DNA of 64,000 nucleotides from Paracoccaceae bacterium (GCA_033344815.1 JAWPMR010000001.1:2962136-3026135); one strand, 5' to 3'; shown: positions 20,801-26,470, counted from the stretch's first letter. Numbers and translations are program-made. Notes: generated by a model not told the origin, from the sequence alone.

Positions 20801-21575
20801 TCTGGGCGAAGGCGAGACGGACACAGTCCTTTTCACCTATGAGATCAGCGACGGCAATGGCGGCACGGATACCGCAAGCTTCACGCTGACCATCAACGGT
20901 GAAAACGACGCGCCAACTTTCGACGGTCAGAGCAGTTTCACCATCGACGAGAACACCACGCTGGTGGGCGATATTCTTGGCGATGACGTGGAGGGCGACC
21001 AGATCATCTATGCCATCGACGGCGGCGCGGATGCAGCACTGTTCGAGATCGACGAGGACACCGGCAGCCTGTCATTCATCAATGCGCCCGACTTTGAAGC
21101 GCCCGGAGATGCGGGCGGTGACAACCAATACGATGTTACCGTGTCCCTTTCGGATGGATTGGCTGAAACCACTGTCGATGTCATCGTGAATGTTGAAGAC
21201 GTCGAAGAGGGGACAGGTCCGCTGGTGATCATGGGCACCGAAGGGCGGGACCGGTTGGTCGGGACAGAGGAGGATGAAGTCTTCTATGCTCTTGGCGGAT
21301 CGCTGGACCAGATGAGCGGGAACGGTGGTTCGGATACCTTTGTCTTTGGTGCGGAACTGACCAACGGCAGACGTGAAAGGGATGTCATCCGGGATTTCGA
21401 TGCAACAGACGATTTGTTGATCCTGGCCGATGACAATTATACGGTGAGAGAGCTGAGTTCGGGGCTCGTGATTTCCCACGGCGGGGATCGCGATCTCATC
21501 TATGTTCTTGGCGACAATCTCACCGTTGACAACGTTCAAATCGGAATAGGCACGTTTGAAGATTATCTGGTATAA
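5835..21575 (+). CDS. Giant secreted multi-propeller / VCBS-cadherin-like repeat protein (5246 aa)
   Basis: Residues 1-~3370 contain 42 repeats of ~50 residues (core pattern Q-RF-DG-GGEF-VN--T---Q--P-V--L-GGF-V-W) in six groups of exactly seven, at residues ~1-385, 563-950, 1124-1505, 1842-2230, 2405-2792 and 2970-3367. The seventh repeat of each group is longer; in all but the second it carries a GDGSxxGVF-like insertion. This suggests six seven-bladed beta-propellers. Six ~165-residue modules (DSADFDGG..., SDDP..., DGDGG) separate them; two of these are adjacent at ~1508-1836. Residues ~3370-5128 hold cadherin-like/VCBS repeats (VNDAP, DEDT), one PKD-like domain (~3500-3580) and a Calx-beta-like domain (~4670-4770). 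The end has only one degenerate RTX-like stretch (GTEGRDRLVG, then DTFVFG and a DFDATDD motif), as in type I secretion C-termini. No N-terminal Sec signal is visible. Likely a surface adhesin or biofilm matrix protein; no partner transporter is in the window. Confidence 0.88.
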   Translation: MVVARTDSESVNVFVEGDQTRVQLQSLDGGGYVAVWMSTGENGFGFSLYSQEYNDFGERIGTPAVLRSTTVANSDSTSVTGLQSGDFAVSWLEGSAVYSGVFAADGTPLVEPVVVASGISTGYSTSTQILPDGSFLVTYSGFNAATSTWDVSAQRLNADGTLNGSSYELSPAGATQEYLPATTVLNNGDVATAYYDADARVSVVTSNADGSSISAPVQIARVNSVSFEALDIVALAGGGYVVVWTESNSDGSGVGIVAQLFDAAGNTDGAPIDINEATIGSQNQPDVIATPDGGFFVVWSSVYNVAGQAPYDIVGRGFGADGIAKSGDIVLNEGEADFSEFPSVTLLSNGAYVVAWNVGGVAGDGSGEGVKQRIFSEDGVILNIPESPVVEGLALEQTVSEDDVNGAGVLLDTNGAAAVSGPADFDGGRLLVMRNDPDDPVGVNDNQVFSRDQDQVTVNNQGTGAGQIGVSGTAVTFGGTQIGTITGDGIAGANLEIQLNANATPQAVEALVENLLYRNGSDDPEESLELSIFLESGDGASSAPVTITINVEPVVDAPEPIGVDRQVNSFFNSTQDEVDIAALNDGGWVAVWTSVGQDSIQGSNDGIIQQRFNADGVPIGPEVVVNTQTVGVQNDPAVAALTGGGWAVSWYDQNDSPNGFVKAQIYGSDGAPVGGEINVPTTLFSTQFQPDISSDGAGGFYVTWYAQSQTTGSTDIRVQRFDDTGAKQGNEITVNAETDGTQTQPTVAALSGGGFVLSWSDFNSNLGPSTNITARVFDNSGNPVSGDIAVNTNRPNEETDSQITALTGGGFVVTWTAASAQDGSSNGIFGQIFDSSGAPQGGEFQVNEFTSSDQSQSTITALDTGGFAVAWQSFQNNSTYNVFVQFFGASGERIDSQILVNSNVAGSQTAPTISTLANGDLVVGWVDTGGQDGSGSGVFQRIVGNPANYATVESAPQLAIAELQREFAESDVNGGTQKLMPAVAVGDTDSADFDGGTFVVLRLVDNNVENQFSSPDDGTQDQLGIASEGGISTSGTAVSFNGTQIGVITSDGAAGDLAVDLNQNATPAAVEALAQAVTYSNLSDDPAALRDFRVVLSDGDGGVSIQQIVQVTVIPEADGAVPVADEVQNNTFTNSTQQFSDIAVLNDGGWVVVWESTGQQSSGTSVYAQRYSADGSAVGEEFLVDSNPINSQSESAVTGLSDGGFAITWYDSNQSGVRVQLYNTDGSTRGGETVVETQISSTQSQPAIASYDGGFAIVWADFGSVSGDIKLQRFDNSGSTVGSETQINDITVSRQDTPQLAAESDGSLRVVWTDQGGSDGNFYGVYARDVAADNTLGGAQEDLVNTFTASFQYEPTIAILNDGRSVAIWRDDAGLDGSGSSIQGQAFDASGAPIGGQFLVNEFGFSTQSAPDIVALADGGFAVVYQSAGSLDGSGTGIFVQEYKADLSRRDGEQQVNVEFSGTQYAPSIAATATGYVVTWSSQTSLTAGDGSGIGVFSRVFGDNTTPVPANALPELSDLEASVSVASDNAATPTTIPAQIIDDSIQITDADSGFANGSLEVMHDGDGTSASDQLSILDGKGITTSGSNVLFDGVVFGTVPGSEDGVNGADLRINFNANATQDAVQALAEQIGYSSTSYASSSLREVTFQVTDAGGATSAGQTISIRHLSSVFPAAIVLTDNTNVTFDESALKSAPQIFDGAFDFDYSESDGFDGGLVSVTAISFRADFGRFETLSVVDQGSGAGQISVSGNQVSFEGTVIGTIDGTLNGEAGAALQVNLGTGATEDAVDALLEALALQYASNEPREANVYRFRVEDATGRPATADVTVTVVLEDDGSLQPLGDEEQVNSFVEGGQEQPDVAALTDGGYVAVWQSNNQDGTFEFDIYAQRYDADGSPVGGEFRVNVADQGFGTNSNPTVSGLENGGFAVAWQNNNGEIYARTYDSSGASSGEFIANDQTSSTQSLPDIQGLSNGNILISWQSVTSAGAGDGSSNGVIGRLFTADGTPVSDTPGSDDIILNTTTTGSQVNVSISALGAGGFVAVWEDDANGDLKFQRFDQNGATLGSETVVRTLITTSYGDPVVTELAGGGFVVVFTDFDGSGEGIFQQLYTAAGVADGGPELVNPVVQSTQNAPDVTAAADGGWLVTWQSNQAEDGSGLSVLAQSFAADGSRIGESFIVNEKTTSSQFNPAVTTLADGRVAAVWVSITSGGNAGDGSGNGVFTRLFGSDTDTAASADPIVGGLTEITLSEDDVDGAPVSLTGPGTVVVSDADSADFDGGRLLIGVVDETDVRTQFTGVDGAAQDNLTVASASVALNGNDVEVDGTVVGTLLSDGQSGAPFEILFNNNATVEVIEEIFDAMRYSNSSDDPEASRTYQVVLTDGDGGSSEQSKFVVNITPTSDTDGPIDSEAQVNSATAGTQDEPEAAGLTGGGHVVVWESTNQDNPGDNNTGVFGQLYDANGQPNGVEFQINTTFEGAQNRPDVVGLSNGGFAVIWDGAGAQGTGIYAQLFDATAQPVGNEFRVNDSDQSEVSPRIAASDTGFAVVWAGSSDVLIKTYDNDGNAVTTATNVTGGQSNSESETEIVALADGRYVVSYTYSSTNQPDTSSNGVFAQIINADGSVAVSEFLVNTDTLNSESDSSSGALSDGGFVIAWTAGSAQDSSSQGVYAQIFNADGSKRGEEFLVNELVANTQADASVTGLADGGFAISFTSNDFVLDGSGNGVLVQQYDAGGNRLDGARLVNEETSGNQSQSTIAALSNGGFVVGWTSVTSGSAGDGNSNGVFQRIFGDAGDYNVAGRPVIEGVNDTRTFVEDDINGAPQLIDANAAVALSDMDSTDFDGGFVRVDVVVAERGYTDQFSPPDDLTQDQLSLSQTGGVTLSGNAVSVDGVLVGAIVSTGVGGQPLQIDLNANATVEAVERLIENLAYRNASDDPSENRTLQIQVADGDGGVSDAVRVELVIEPSVDGVLREFPERQANTTTLSDQSDSSIAATDEGFVIIWRSFDNEPNVASTYGIFGQRFDTTGNPIGDEFLINTTEAGSQLDPQVTGLTGGGFVVAWGDPGTPDGQDIFIQRYDGNGDPVGGETQINTFVSSTQQDVEIIELANGDLLAVWDSFGVSTGTGIGWDVVGQIIDGGTGALVGSEFLINQTTATTQQDVSVEATAGGGFVATWRTDDGSIDGASSAVLARIFDDSASGYAPADDEFLVNTTTSGAQQDSAVAVLNDGNFVIVWEEPSADGSTTGIFGQIYASDGALVGGEFRVNDNRLFAQSDPGITALDNGGFAVVYSDNSGLDGSGTGVFLQQFNAQGNRIDGAVQVNTENSSTQSQAEIANIGGGRIAVTFTSNTSATAGDGSSNGVFYQLFNQVEPPISDLAVSLDEDTTYTFSIADFDNALEGPLALIRLDVVPSSGELLLDGLRVSGGETVTAQQLIDGDLVYDPAPDFNGFDSFFWSGSTDGVTFTLIQTEGSVSVAPINDAVDLQAQPDLVLPESAGFNLSIPLTIGDPDNSDTYTVTVDYGEGDAPQVFNTTSKSPFIQNRYEDEGTYAVSVTVDDNNGSSETINFDVTIENVAPNAGSNFYGTDEDTALSGPNILSNDSDPGLDLFTITAINGVAYTPGDTVVLPSGATVSVAVNGALSYDPTTSTSLQNQSDGDFTDDTFSYTITDDGGLSDTADVTVRVTGSDDFAAQDDVLTVDEDSSITGSLLDDNGNGADTDPEGDTITITEINNQPALVGAPVVLSGGGVLTVQSDGSFIFDASGQYEELGVGETRLVTFTYDAIEAGEGDTANAQVEITVTGVNDDPTANNDLVNIDFETESGIISPLLNDFDIDGDTLTLTDVSDPANGSVDIVGNTFTFTPDEGFSGDEIVTYTLSDGNGGTTTADVTLRVAPPDNRDPNAVNDTFTINEDTQTTFDVVLNDTDPDGDTVTISSVTQPLNGSVFVSGNQVVFTPDQDFNGATSFTYTVIDGNGGTDSAEVTVTVDAVNDDPIAVPDTIVTTEDDVETGNILTNDTDVDLDTLSVSQINGIDLGLVDSDPGTAGIQFDLAGGGVVTIDANGDYSLDTNGAYDALAVGDSAAESFTYEVSDGAGGTDTETVSITISGVNDDPDAVNDTLNVAVDTDLNGNVLDNNGNGPDSDVDAGDILAVTELQGNPFSNGDAATLASGAVVSLNSDGTFTYEQNGAFAGLGAGETATDSFTYGISDGNGGTDTATVTITIGGSNQAPTAVDDGFSTDEDSSFTTGSVLSNDTDPNGDTLNVIGLDDTGTIGNVTDNGDGTFDYDTNGQFESLAVGQSTTDSFEYTINDGNGGTDTATVTVTVNGVNDAPDAQDDGFSTDEDSATSGNVFDDNGNGADADIDTGDSFTVSAVEGSGADVGQEITLASGALVTLNANGTFDYDPNGQFETLAVGQSTTDSFSYTIDDGNGGTDTATVTINIDGVNDAPVAQDDGFSTDEDTATSGNVLSDNGAGADSDIDDGDTVTVSAVEGSDADVGQEITLASGALLTLNADGTFDYDPNGQFEALAVGQSTTDSFTYTIDDGNGGMDTATVTINIDGVNDPVLAVDDSFSMREDDVLTATVAANDIDPDGPSAVYSLVDTSGLGAASGALEFNDDGTFAFDPFGFFPEFDDGEFFDLSFEYQVNDGAGGIDTATVEIEVEGVTDPEIIPTIVTVDAPEVVEGDSGTTQLVFTFTRSNADPGYFPPESFFTAETADGTATLADGDYVFNQNTVTFLAGEFTATFAVTINGDLDIEPDEFLQLQLSQGPAEQYVFPGAVTGTILTDDFPVVNEAPDAVDDDVETDEDTSVSFNILDNDSDPNGDPILLNEVFDSAGALIPFNVETDLPEGGTVLIDVDGSVVFNPNGDYEAVGFNPQPEPPAITLELSYTVVEDTDAGLISDPATVFIEIRGVNDAPDAQDLVGSVDEGALFTGNLLAGATDVDGGPLTVTSLNGTPVGTTFNVTSTGGREGAVIAAATGLVNIAFDQIGNFEDLGEGETDTVLFTYEISDGNGGTDTASFTLTINGENDAPTFDGQSSFTIDENTTLVGDILGDDVEGDQIIYAIDGGADAALFEIDEDTGSLSFINAPDFEAPGDAGGDNQYDVTVSLSDGLAETTVDVIVNVEDVEEGTGPLVIMGTEGRDRLVGTEEDEVFYALGGSLDQMSGNGGSDTFVFGAELTNGRRERDVIRDFDATDDLLILADDNYTVRELSSGLVISHGGDRDLIYVLGDNLTVDNVQIGIGTFEDYLV
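18795..19496 (+). repeat. Two tandem, nearly identical 351-bp VCBS repeat units
   Basis: Units 18795-19145 and 19146-19496 are each 117 codons. Both begin GTGAATGACGC and share long near-identical stretches, such as gacgatgggttcagcacgga and the gcggatgtggg...ggaaattacc segment. A more diverged unit precedes them (~18500-18794). The high nucleotide identity points to recent in-frame duplication by recombination. Copy number probably varies between strains. Confidence 0.8.
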
Positions 21576-21638
21576 CTGGTCTGCGGGCCAAAGGGGTTTT
21601 TTGATATGCACACTGTGACGCGTAAAAGAGGAAGCAAC

Positions 21639-22241
21639 ATGCGCCAGAAAATAGTCGGGTTTGCTGCTGCCTGTGGTCTGGGCCTGATGGCAGCGGGCGC
21701 ACAGGCCGCCAGCATCGGTGATTTTACATTTGGCTCTAATATCCTGCCGGCAGCAGCTCTGCTCGACGTCAGTGTTTCGACCGGCTCGGGGGGCAATGCG
21801 ATCGTTGAAGGCGCTGATCTTTCCTTCATTGATCTCGATGCGGTTTTTGCGTCGGTTGAAGTCGATTCAGATGGTAATTTTGTATCCGACGCGGCGCCTG
21901 GTCTGGATATCACTTCATTTGATCTCACGCAGAGCATATTTGGCGTGGGAATGGACACCGCTGTGGATGTTGCGGCCTCCACCTTCAGCATTCTTTACGA
22001 TGTGACTGGCACAAACGATTTCAGTAGCGATGACTTCGTGCTGGCAGTGTTGGATTTTGGTGCAGGTTCGTTTTTCGACCCCTTTGATGTTTCGCTAATG
22101 GATTTAGGATTCGCCGAGTTACAAGTCCTTTCCGCTTCTCGCATAAACCCGATTCCACTGCCTGCGGGCCTACCGTTGATGATTGTGGGTTTGGGCGGTT
22201 TCGCTGTCCTGTCCCGCCGCCGCAAACGCAAGGTTTCTTGA
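21639..22241 (+). CDS. VPLPA-CTERM sorting domain-containing exported protein
   Basis: 200 residues. ATG 21639 is chosen over an upstream in-frame start because AAGAGGAAG sits at ideal spacing and the protein then opens with a Sec signal peptide (MRQKIVGFAAACGLGLMAAG, cut after AQA). The body is acidic and low in Cys, with many D/S/F. The C-terminus has the tripartite sorting signal: IPLPAGLP, a hydrophobic helix (LMIVGLGGFAVL), then RRRKRK. In PEP-CTERM/VPLPA-CTERM systems an exosortase removes this tail and hands the protein to the outer surface or extracellular polysaccharide. Neither exosortase nor polysaccharide genes are in the window. It lies 63 nt after the giant gene on the same strand, so the two could be cotranscribed. 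The role of the body is unknown. Confidence 0.85.
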   Translation: MRQKIVGFAAACGLGLMAAGAQAASIGDFTFGSNILPAAALLDVSVSTGSGGNAIVEGADLSFIDLDAVFASVEVDSDGNFVSDAAPGLDITSFDLTQSIFGVGMDTAVDVAASTFSILYDVTGTNDFSSDDFVLAVLDFGAGSFFDPFDVSLMDLGFAELQVLSASRINPIPLPAGLPLMIVGLGGFAVLSRRRKRKVS

Positions 22242-22718
22242 CCAAAACTCTCGTCACGGGGTGAATGTGCCCGGTGTTTGGTGTAGCTGGACAGAAAATC
22301 GTGGACCATTTTTTCGGTATGGGTAGTGGATAAGCTTGTCCACGCTTGCAAATTGAGGTCGCAGTCGGCTGAACATGGCGTGATGGACTCCGCAAGGTGC
22401 CCAGCCCAAGGATAAAGACCGGCATCCAAGCAGTGGGTGCAGTTGAAATTGCAAGGTAGTGTGAGACTGGGTGACGCTGCCGAGGCTATGTCATCGCTTT
22501 GCGATCTGCGAAGAGCCCGCCAATCTGGCTCGTCAAAGCCAAATCGTTTTGGGCAACGAGGACTGGCTTTCGGCCTGTTATTCTTCGTCGGTTTCCCAAA
22601 AATCGAAGGCATCGGCTCCAGAAGCGCCAGACAGTTCGCCTACGCTCCAGACGTTCCATGCTGCAGGTAACTATTTACAACACACTCTCGAAAAACGCTT
22701 GTGTTGTGAGAGGCTCGC
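22242..22718. other. Intergenic stretch with no supported gene
   Basis: Several overlapping open frames on both strands show no recognisable protein and no ribosome sites. It separates the VPLPA-CTERM gene from the ccdA relic and is probably decayed sequence. Confidence 0.35.
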
Positions 22719-22924
22719 ATGGGGCGTATAAAAGTAAACCTGACACTGGATGCGGATGCTGTGACATCGGTTTGATCGCTTAGCCTGACTATGTCACGTC
22801 TTACGGAGGCTGTGAGTGCCAAACCGTCCAATGTCGAACGAATCCGTCTGTGATGCCAAGAGAACAGGGCTGCGACAGAGGCCTATGAAGAAGAAGCGAC
22901 GCGCCAAGAGTTGCCTCTGCAGTA
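22719..22924 (+). pseudogene. ccdA: CcdA-type antitoxin relic
   Basis: ATG 22719 follows a GAGAGG ribosome site and opens MGRIKVNLTLDADAV, the standard start of Rhodobacterales CcdA antitoxins. A frameshift just after this and a TGA further on break the frame. The C-terminal part is still legible in a second frame as CQENRAATEAYEEEATRQEL followed by PL, matching the CcdA 'W..EN..A..AYN..V...GLPL' tail that binds the toxin. Type II CcdAB pairs stabilise plasmids. No ccdB toxin frame follows, so the system is dead. The family call is good despite the decay. Confidence 0.7.
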
Positions 22925-22930
22925 GCTCAC

Positions 22931-23359
22931 ACGCGCCTATTCGCTCCGGGGAATGATGGAGTATGCATTGACTTCAAAAAGAGTGAGCTTCAAAGCACAT
23001 TCGTCTCAGACCCTGAAGTCAAAGCGCAAAGCGTTCGGTATGAGAAGATTGATGTCTTATCGGTTTCCGGAGTGCTAGCATCAGATTTGCCTTTTGTGAA
23101 ACGCTTGCCTTACAAAGACGAAAATGAGTGGCGCGTTGTTATTACGTCGATGGTACTTCCAAGTGATTTTCTAGACTACGATGTCAAACTCCCGTGGATC
23201 AATAACGTTTACCTCAGCCTTTGGATGCCGAAGTCTCTGGTGGTCAGTGTGAAAAAGACGCTGAGAGGAATTCCGGATTGTAGCAAGTTGAGTGTTTTTC
23301 AAACTACTTTGTTGGATAATCAAAAATGGAAACGTGTCGCAGACAAATCGAGTTCCTAG
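22931..23359 (+). pseudogene. DUF2971-family protein, C-terminal remnant
   Basis: An uninterrupted frame runs from about 22931 to the stop at 23359 but has no sensible start; the first possible GTG, at 23072, is inside the conserved region. It reads LFAPGNDGVCIDFKKSEL, later VRYEKIDVL, then LPYKDENEWRVVI. This follows the DUF2971 pattern (an 'A..hxGvCigFd' strand, a 'V.Y' strand, then 'K...W..E.E.Rvv'). The N-terminal third is missing, apparently replaced by the tail of the ccdA relic. DUF2971 genes are common in defence and mobile islands; function unknown. Confidence 0.5.
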
Positions 23360-23766
23360 ATTCGATCATATCTGAAAGGTGAGACAGTAGCCGACGGCAA
23401 GTGGATCTGTCCAACAGGTGCTGATTTCAGACATTGCAACATCTAAAACAAGCAGCATAATCAATCACACAAACGAACCAAACCTTCCAATGCTCAAGCC
23501 GCTGCGATGTCCAACTTTATATGACGACGGACACCTTCGATAGCAATACGGGAAGATGTTAAGGGAGGGGTAGTTTGCACCGCTTACCAAATAAACTTAC
23601 TATGGGTCACAATGCCGTCTTGGCCTTCAAAAGTGTGTCTCGACGCGTGTCCCATCTTGAGCTGCTATTTCGCATGTCAGGCCATGTCAGGTGATAGTGT
23701 ATTTTCACCTCCGTTTTCTTCCCCCAGTTTGGGGTCATGACCGAATTCTTACGGAGGACCATGAAA

Positions 23767-23982
23767 ATGGCATACGAACTGAACGCACCGCCCGTCGTAG
23801 CGGATCTGCCGGCCCACGTCCAAGCCGTCACAGCCCAAGCTTTTAAGGTTTCGCACCGAACTCTGGCCGAGTGGCCGATTGAGATGCCTATCGCGAATGG
23901 TAAGCGCCAGCCAGAGACACCAGAGGTAACTGCAGCAGTGCGGCTGAGGAGTTTGGCGGGACGCATTAGCCTAGTCCCATAA
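23767..23982 (+). CDS. Small HTH/excisionase-like protein (71 aa)
   Basis: ACGGAGGA lies 9 nt before ATG 23767 and only 3 nt before ATG 23761, so 23767 is preferred. The protein contains VTAQAFKVSHRTLAEWPI followed by a NGKR turn. This resembles the helix-turn-helix of AlpA/excisionase-type DNA-binding proteins ('lGvs.rTl..W...' then a basic wing). It is small, has its own ribosome site and is followed 12 nt after the stop by a clean terminator hairpin, which supports it as a real monocistronic gene. A prophage or island regulator is possible. The family is only suggested. Confidence 0.5.
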   Translation: MAYELNAPPVVADLPAHVQAVTAQAFKVSHRTLAEWPIEMPIANGKRQPETPEVTAAVRLRSLAGRISLVP

Positions 23983-23994
23983 ATCTCAATCTTG

Positions 23995-24025
23995 ACCCGG
24001 TCTGATTTCAGACCGGTCTTCTTGT
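23995..24025 (+). terminator. Rho-independent terminator of the small HTH gene
   Basis: A perfect inverted repeat, CCGGTCTGA / TCAGACCGG, is separated by TT at 23997-24016 and followed by the pyrimidine-rich TCTTCTTGT. It lies 12 nt beyond the stop of the preceding plus-strand gene. Confidence 0.7.
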
Positions 24026-24329
24026 GGAAGTGAGCTATTCGAAGGACAAGAATCTTGACTCTAGTTTTCATTTACGTGACTTAGGATAGATAAAGGTATA
24101 ATAAAAACTGGGACTTACAAAACCTCAGAGGCCAAATCGTGCGACTCCTCACAGAAAGATACGCCGTCCAGCGCCTTATCCCAATGTTCGGGACGGCGGA
24201 GTTACGGATACTCGTCTCATTCGCCAGAGCACCTATGTTTTGAACGCATTCCGTGTTGTAACTGTCTGCCGGAAGTGGTCAGCTTTGATTGAGTAAACTT
24301 CATTGACATGGTCACAAGGGAGGCAATCC
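24026..24329. other. Intergenic region upstream of the isomerase/HupE pair
   Basis: No gene supported. It contains an AT-rich patch around 24085-24110 (aggtataataaaaac) that could hold a promoter for the downstream pair. Nothing else recognised. Confidence 0.35.
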
Positions 24330-25181
24330 GTGACGATCATAGTGCGCGTCCTGAACGAACCGCTTGTTCATTTTCTTGCCATTGGCGTAGCAATTTTCCT
24401 GATTTACGCTGCCTTGAATGGACCGGGGCCCGATACAGCCTCTGGCAAAACGGTTGATGTCACGGCTGCAGATGTAAACCAGATGGCGGCTCAATTTGAG
24501 AGCACCTGGCGGCGCGCGCCGACGCGCGAGGAGATGGACAAGCTGATTGACGCGCATGTGCGGGACAGCATCTTGGTGCAAGAGGCGATTTTACTGTCCA
24601 TGGACAAGGGCGACGCGATCATTGAACGGCGGCTGTCCCAGAAGATGGCATTTCTGATGGAATCTGCGGCCGTTGCGATGACACCCGCGGAAGAAGTGTT
24701 GAAAGCGTTTTTCGAGGAGAACAAGCTCTCTTACGCAACCGCGCCACAGATTGCATTCGAACAGGTCTATTTCGGCGAAGCGCCTGAACAATCGGAACTG
24801 TATAAAGGCCTGGCTGCGCTGTTGCGTGGAGCAAACCCGACCTCGGTTGGGCGGCGGACGCTGCTACCGCCTTCCGTTGTACCATCGTCAGAAACAACAA
24901 TTGATGGCGCCTTTGGACGTGGGTTCTTTGACGCCCTTATGAAAATGGAGGTCGGCGACTGGGTGGCGCCCGTTCGGTCCGGTTTTGGGGTACATGCCCT
25001 GCGCATAACCCGGCGTGATCCCGGCGTGATCCCCGAATTTGATGCGGTACGCGATCGGGTAGTTGCTGAGTTTACGGCATCTCGGGCTAAAATGCTGTCC
25101 GAAGCGATGTATATGGAGTTTCGTGAAGGGTATGATGTAACGCTGCCCGAGGCCTCGGAGATCGAAAGCGTTCTGCAGTGA
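24330..25181 (+). CDS. Membrane-anchored PpiC-type (parvulin) peptidyl-prolyl isomerase
   Basis: 283 residues from GTG 24330, chosen because AAGGGAGG is 7 nt upstream; an upstream TTG has no ribosome site. One N-terminal membrane helix (about residues 10-30, VHFLAIGVAIFLIYAAL) anchors a periplasmic part. Residues ~45-115 resemble the SurA/PpiC helical chaperone region (PTREEMDKLIDAHVRDSILV). Residues ~130-235 form a divergent parvulin domain ending in GFGVHALRITRRDPG, like the 'G.Hii.v' end of rotamase domains. It overlaps the next gene by four bases (GTGA), so the two are translationally coupled. PpiC-like proteins are often paired with HupE/UreJ_2 membrane proteins; the isomerase may assist folding of its partner. 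Catalytic activity is unproven. Confidence 0.75.
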   Translation: MTIIVRVLNEPLVHFLAIGVAIFLIYAALNGPGPDTASGKTVDVTAADVNQMAAQFESTWRRAPTREEMDKLIDAHVRDSILVQEAILLSMDKGDAIIERRLSQKMAFLMESAAVAMTPAEEVLKAFFEENKLSYATAPQIAFEQVYFGEAPEQSELYKGLAALLRGANPTSVGRRTLLPPSVVPSSETTIDGAFGRGFFDALMKMEVGDWVAPVRSGFGVHALRITRRDPGVIPEFDAVRDRVVAEFTASRAKMLSEAMYMEFREGYDVTLPEASEIESVLQ

Positions 25182-26188
25182 AATTGCTGCGCGCGATATT
25201 TCTGTTGCTTGCTGTGGTGTTGCTTAAACCAAACGTCACAGGCGCACATGCCCTTCAACCCGGATACCTCGAAGTGACGCTGTTGGCGGGCGACTCTTAC
25301 CGGGTATTTTGGCGGCGACCCGATGTGCGGGGCGCGCCAATGGCCATCGATGTGCGCCTTCCTGACCTGTGTGATCCGGCCAAAGGGCCTACTCCGCGTT
25401 CGGACGGATCGGCATGGGTTTCGGTCTGGGTTGCGTCCTGTCCCGGTGGGCTGCCAGGTGGTACGATCACCATCGAAGGGCTGGAGATGCAGAAGACCGA
25501 TGTGCTTGTCCGCTATGAAACCGAGCAGGATGTGGTCCGATCCGAGCGCCTGACACCGGAAAGGATGGCCTTCACAGTGCCCGAACGGCCGGATGAGTTC
25601 GATGTGATCCGAACTTATCTGTCGCTAGGGGTCGATCATATCCTGGCGGGGATTGACCACCTTTTATTCGTCTTTGCCCTGCTGTTGCTGATCCCGGATC
25701 GATGGCGTCTGATTGGCGCAATCACGGCCTTCACTGTTGCGCATTCTATCACGATGGCGGTGGCAACTTTTGGCTGGATCACGTTGCCAGGTCCGCCGGT
25801 CGAGGCCATCATCGCGTTGTCGATCATGTTCGTGGCGTCCGAACTGGTGCAGCGGGATGGGACCAACCGACGTCTGTCAGAACGTTATCCATGGACGGTA
25901 TCCTTCACATTCGGATTGCTACACGGCTTTGGATTTGCTGGCGCATTGCAGGAGATCGGGTTGCCGCAAGCCGAGGTGCCACTGGCGCTTTTGTCATTCA
26001 ACATCGGTGTCGAGATCGGCCAGCTCTTGTTCGTATTTGCGGTTCTCATTACCAGCGTGATCTTGCGCCGGGTGCTAGCGGACGCATCATCCATGATTGC
26101 GGCCAGCAGACTGGGCGGAATTGTCGGCGCTTATGCAATCGGGGGCGTCTCCGCTTATTGGTTCGTTGATCGTTTGTCCGGGTTTTAG
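25178..26188 (+). CDS. HupE/UreJ-2 family membrane protein
   Basis: 336 residues from GTG 25178, overlapping the stop of the isomerase gene. A signal peptide (cleavage near GAHA, residue ~24) leads to an extracytoplasmic beta-rich domain to ~residue 150. About six to seven membrane helices follow. They start at LGVDHILAGIDHLLFVFALL, the HupE/UreJ_2 signature whose His/Asp residues could bind metal, and include AFTVAHSITM and FGLLHGFGFAGAL, also characteristic. HupE proteins are nickel or cobalt permeases in some species, but the version with the long N-terminal domain is uncharacterised and no nickel enzyme is nearby. Metal transport is possible but not shown. Confidence 0.8.
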   Translation: MKLLRAIFLLLAVVLLKPNVTGAHALQPGYLEVTLLAGDSYRVFWRRPDVRGAPMAIDVRLPDLCDPAKGPTPRSDGSAWVSVWVASCPGGLPGGTITIEGLEMQKTDVLVRYETEQDVVRSERLTPERMAFTVPERPDEFDVIRTYLSLGVDHILAGIDHLLFVFALLLLIPDRWRLIGAITAFTVAHSITMAVATFGWITLPGPPVEAIIALSIMFVASELVQRDGTNRRLSERYPWTVSFTFGLLHGFGFAGALQEIGLPQAEVPLALLSFNIGVEIGQLLFVFAVLITSVILRRVLADASSMIAASRLGGIVGAYAIGGVSAYWFVDRLSGF

Positions 26189-26470
26189 AGGCAACCAACT
26201 TGAAATGTGACACGTGTCTGCAAGCGGTAGCCATACTTGATCCCGAAACTGCTGACCTCAATGTCATTCAACAGCACGCCCGGTTCAAAGCTCAACAAAT
26301 GTGACGATAGCCAAAGACCAAGTTGGTGCGTTCGACGTTGTAACAGATCCCGGAGAAAACCTGCCATGTGAAGTCGGACTCGCCTGCGCCCGCACCAAAA
26401 TGGAACGGCACGACGAAATTCCTCGCTGAGATTGGCGCGATTTGGAAACTGGCAAACGACGCGCAAACGC
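26189..26470 (-). pseudogene. Outer-membrane beta-barrel protein, C-terminal remnant
   Basis: Minus strand. One frame gives APISARNFVVPFHFGAGAG, then SDFTWQVFSG and TNLVFGYRH. After a frameshift near 26295 another frame continues LLSFEPGVLLNDIEVSSFGI. Together they read like the last strands of an OmpW/porin-like barrel ('D.tWqa.aGigY.f..l...YRyl.ydF...l.dl..sG..iG..f'). Neither a start nor the N-terminal half is visible. The exact family is uncertain. Confidence 0.45.
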
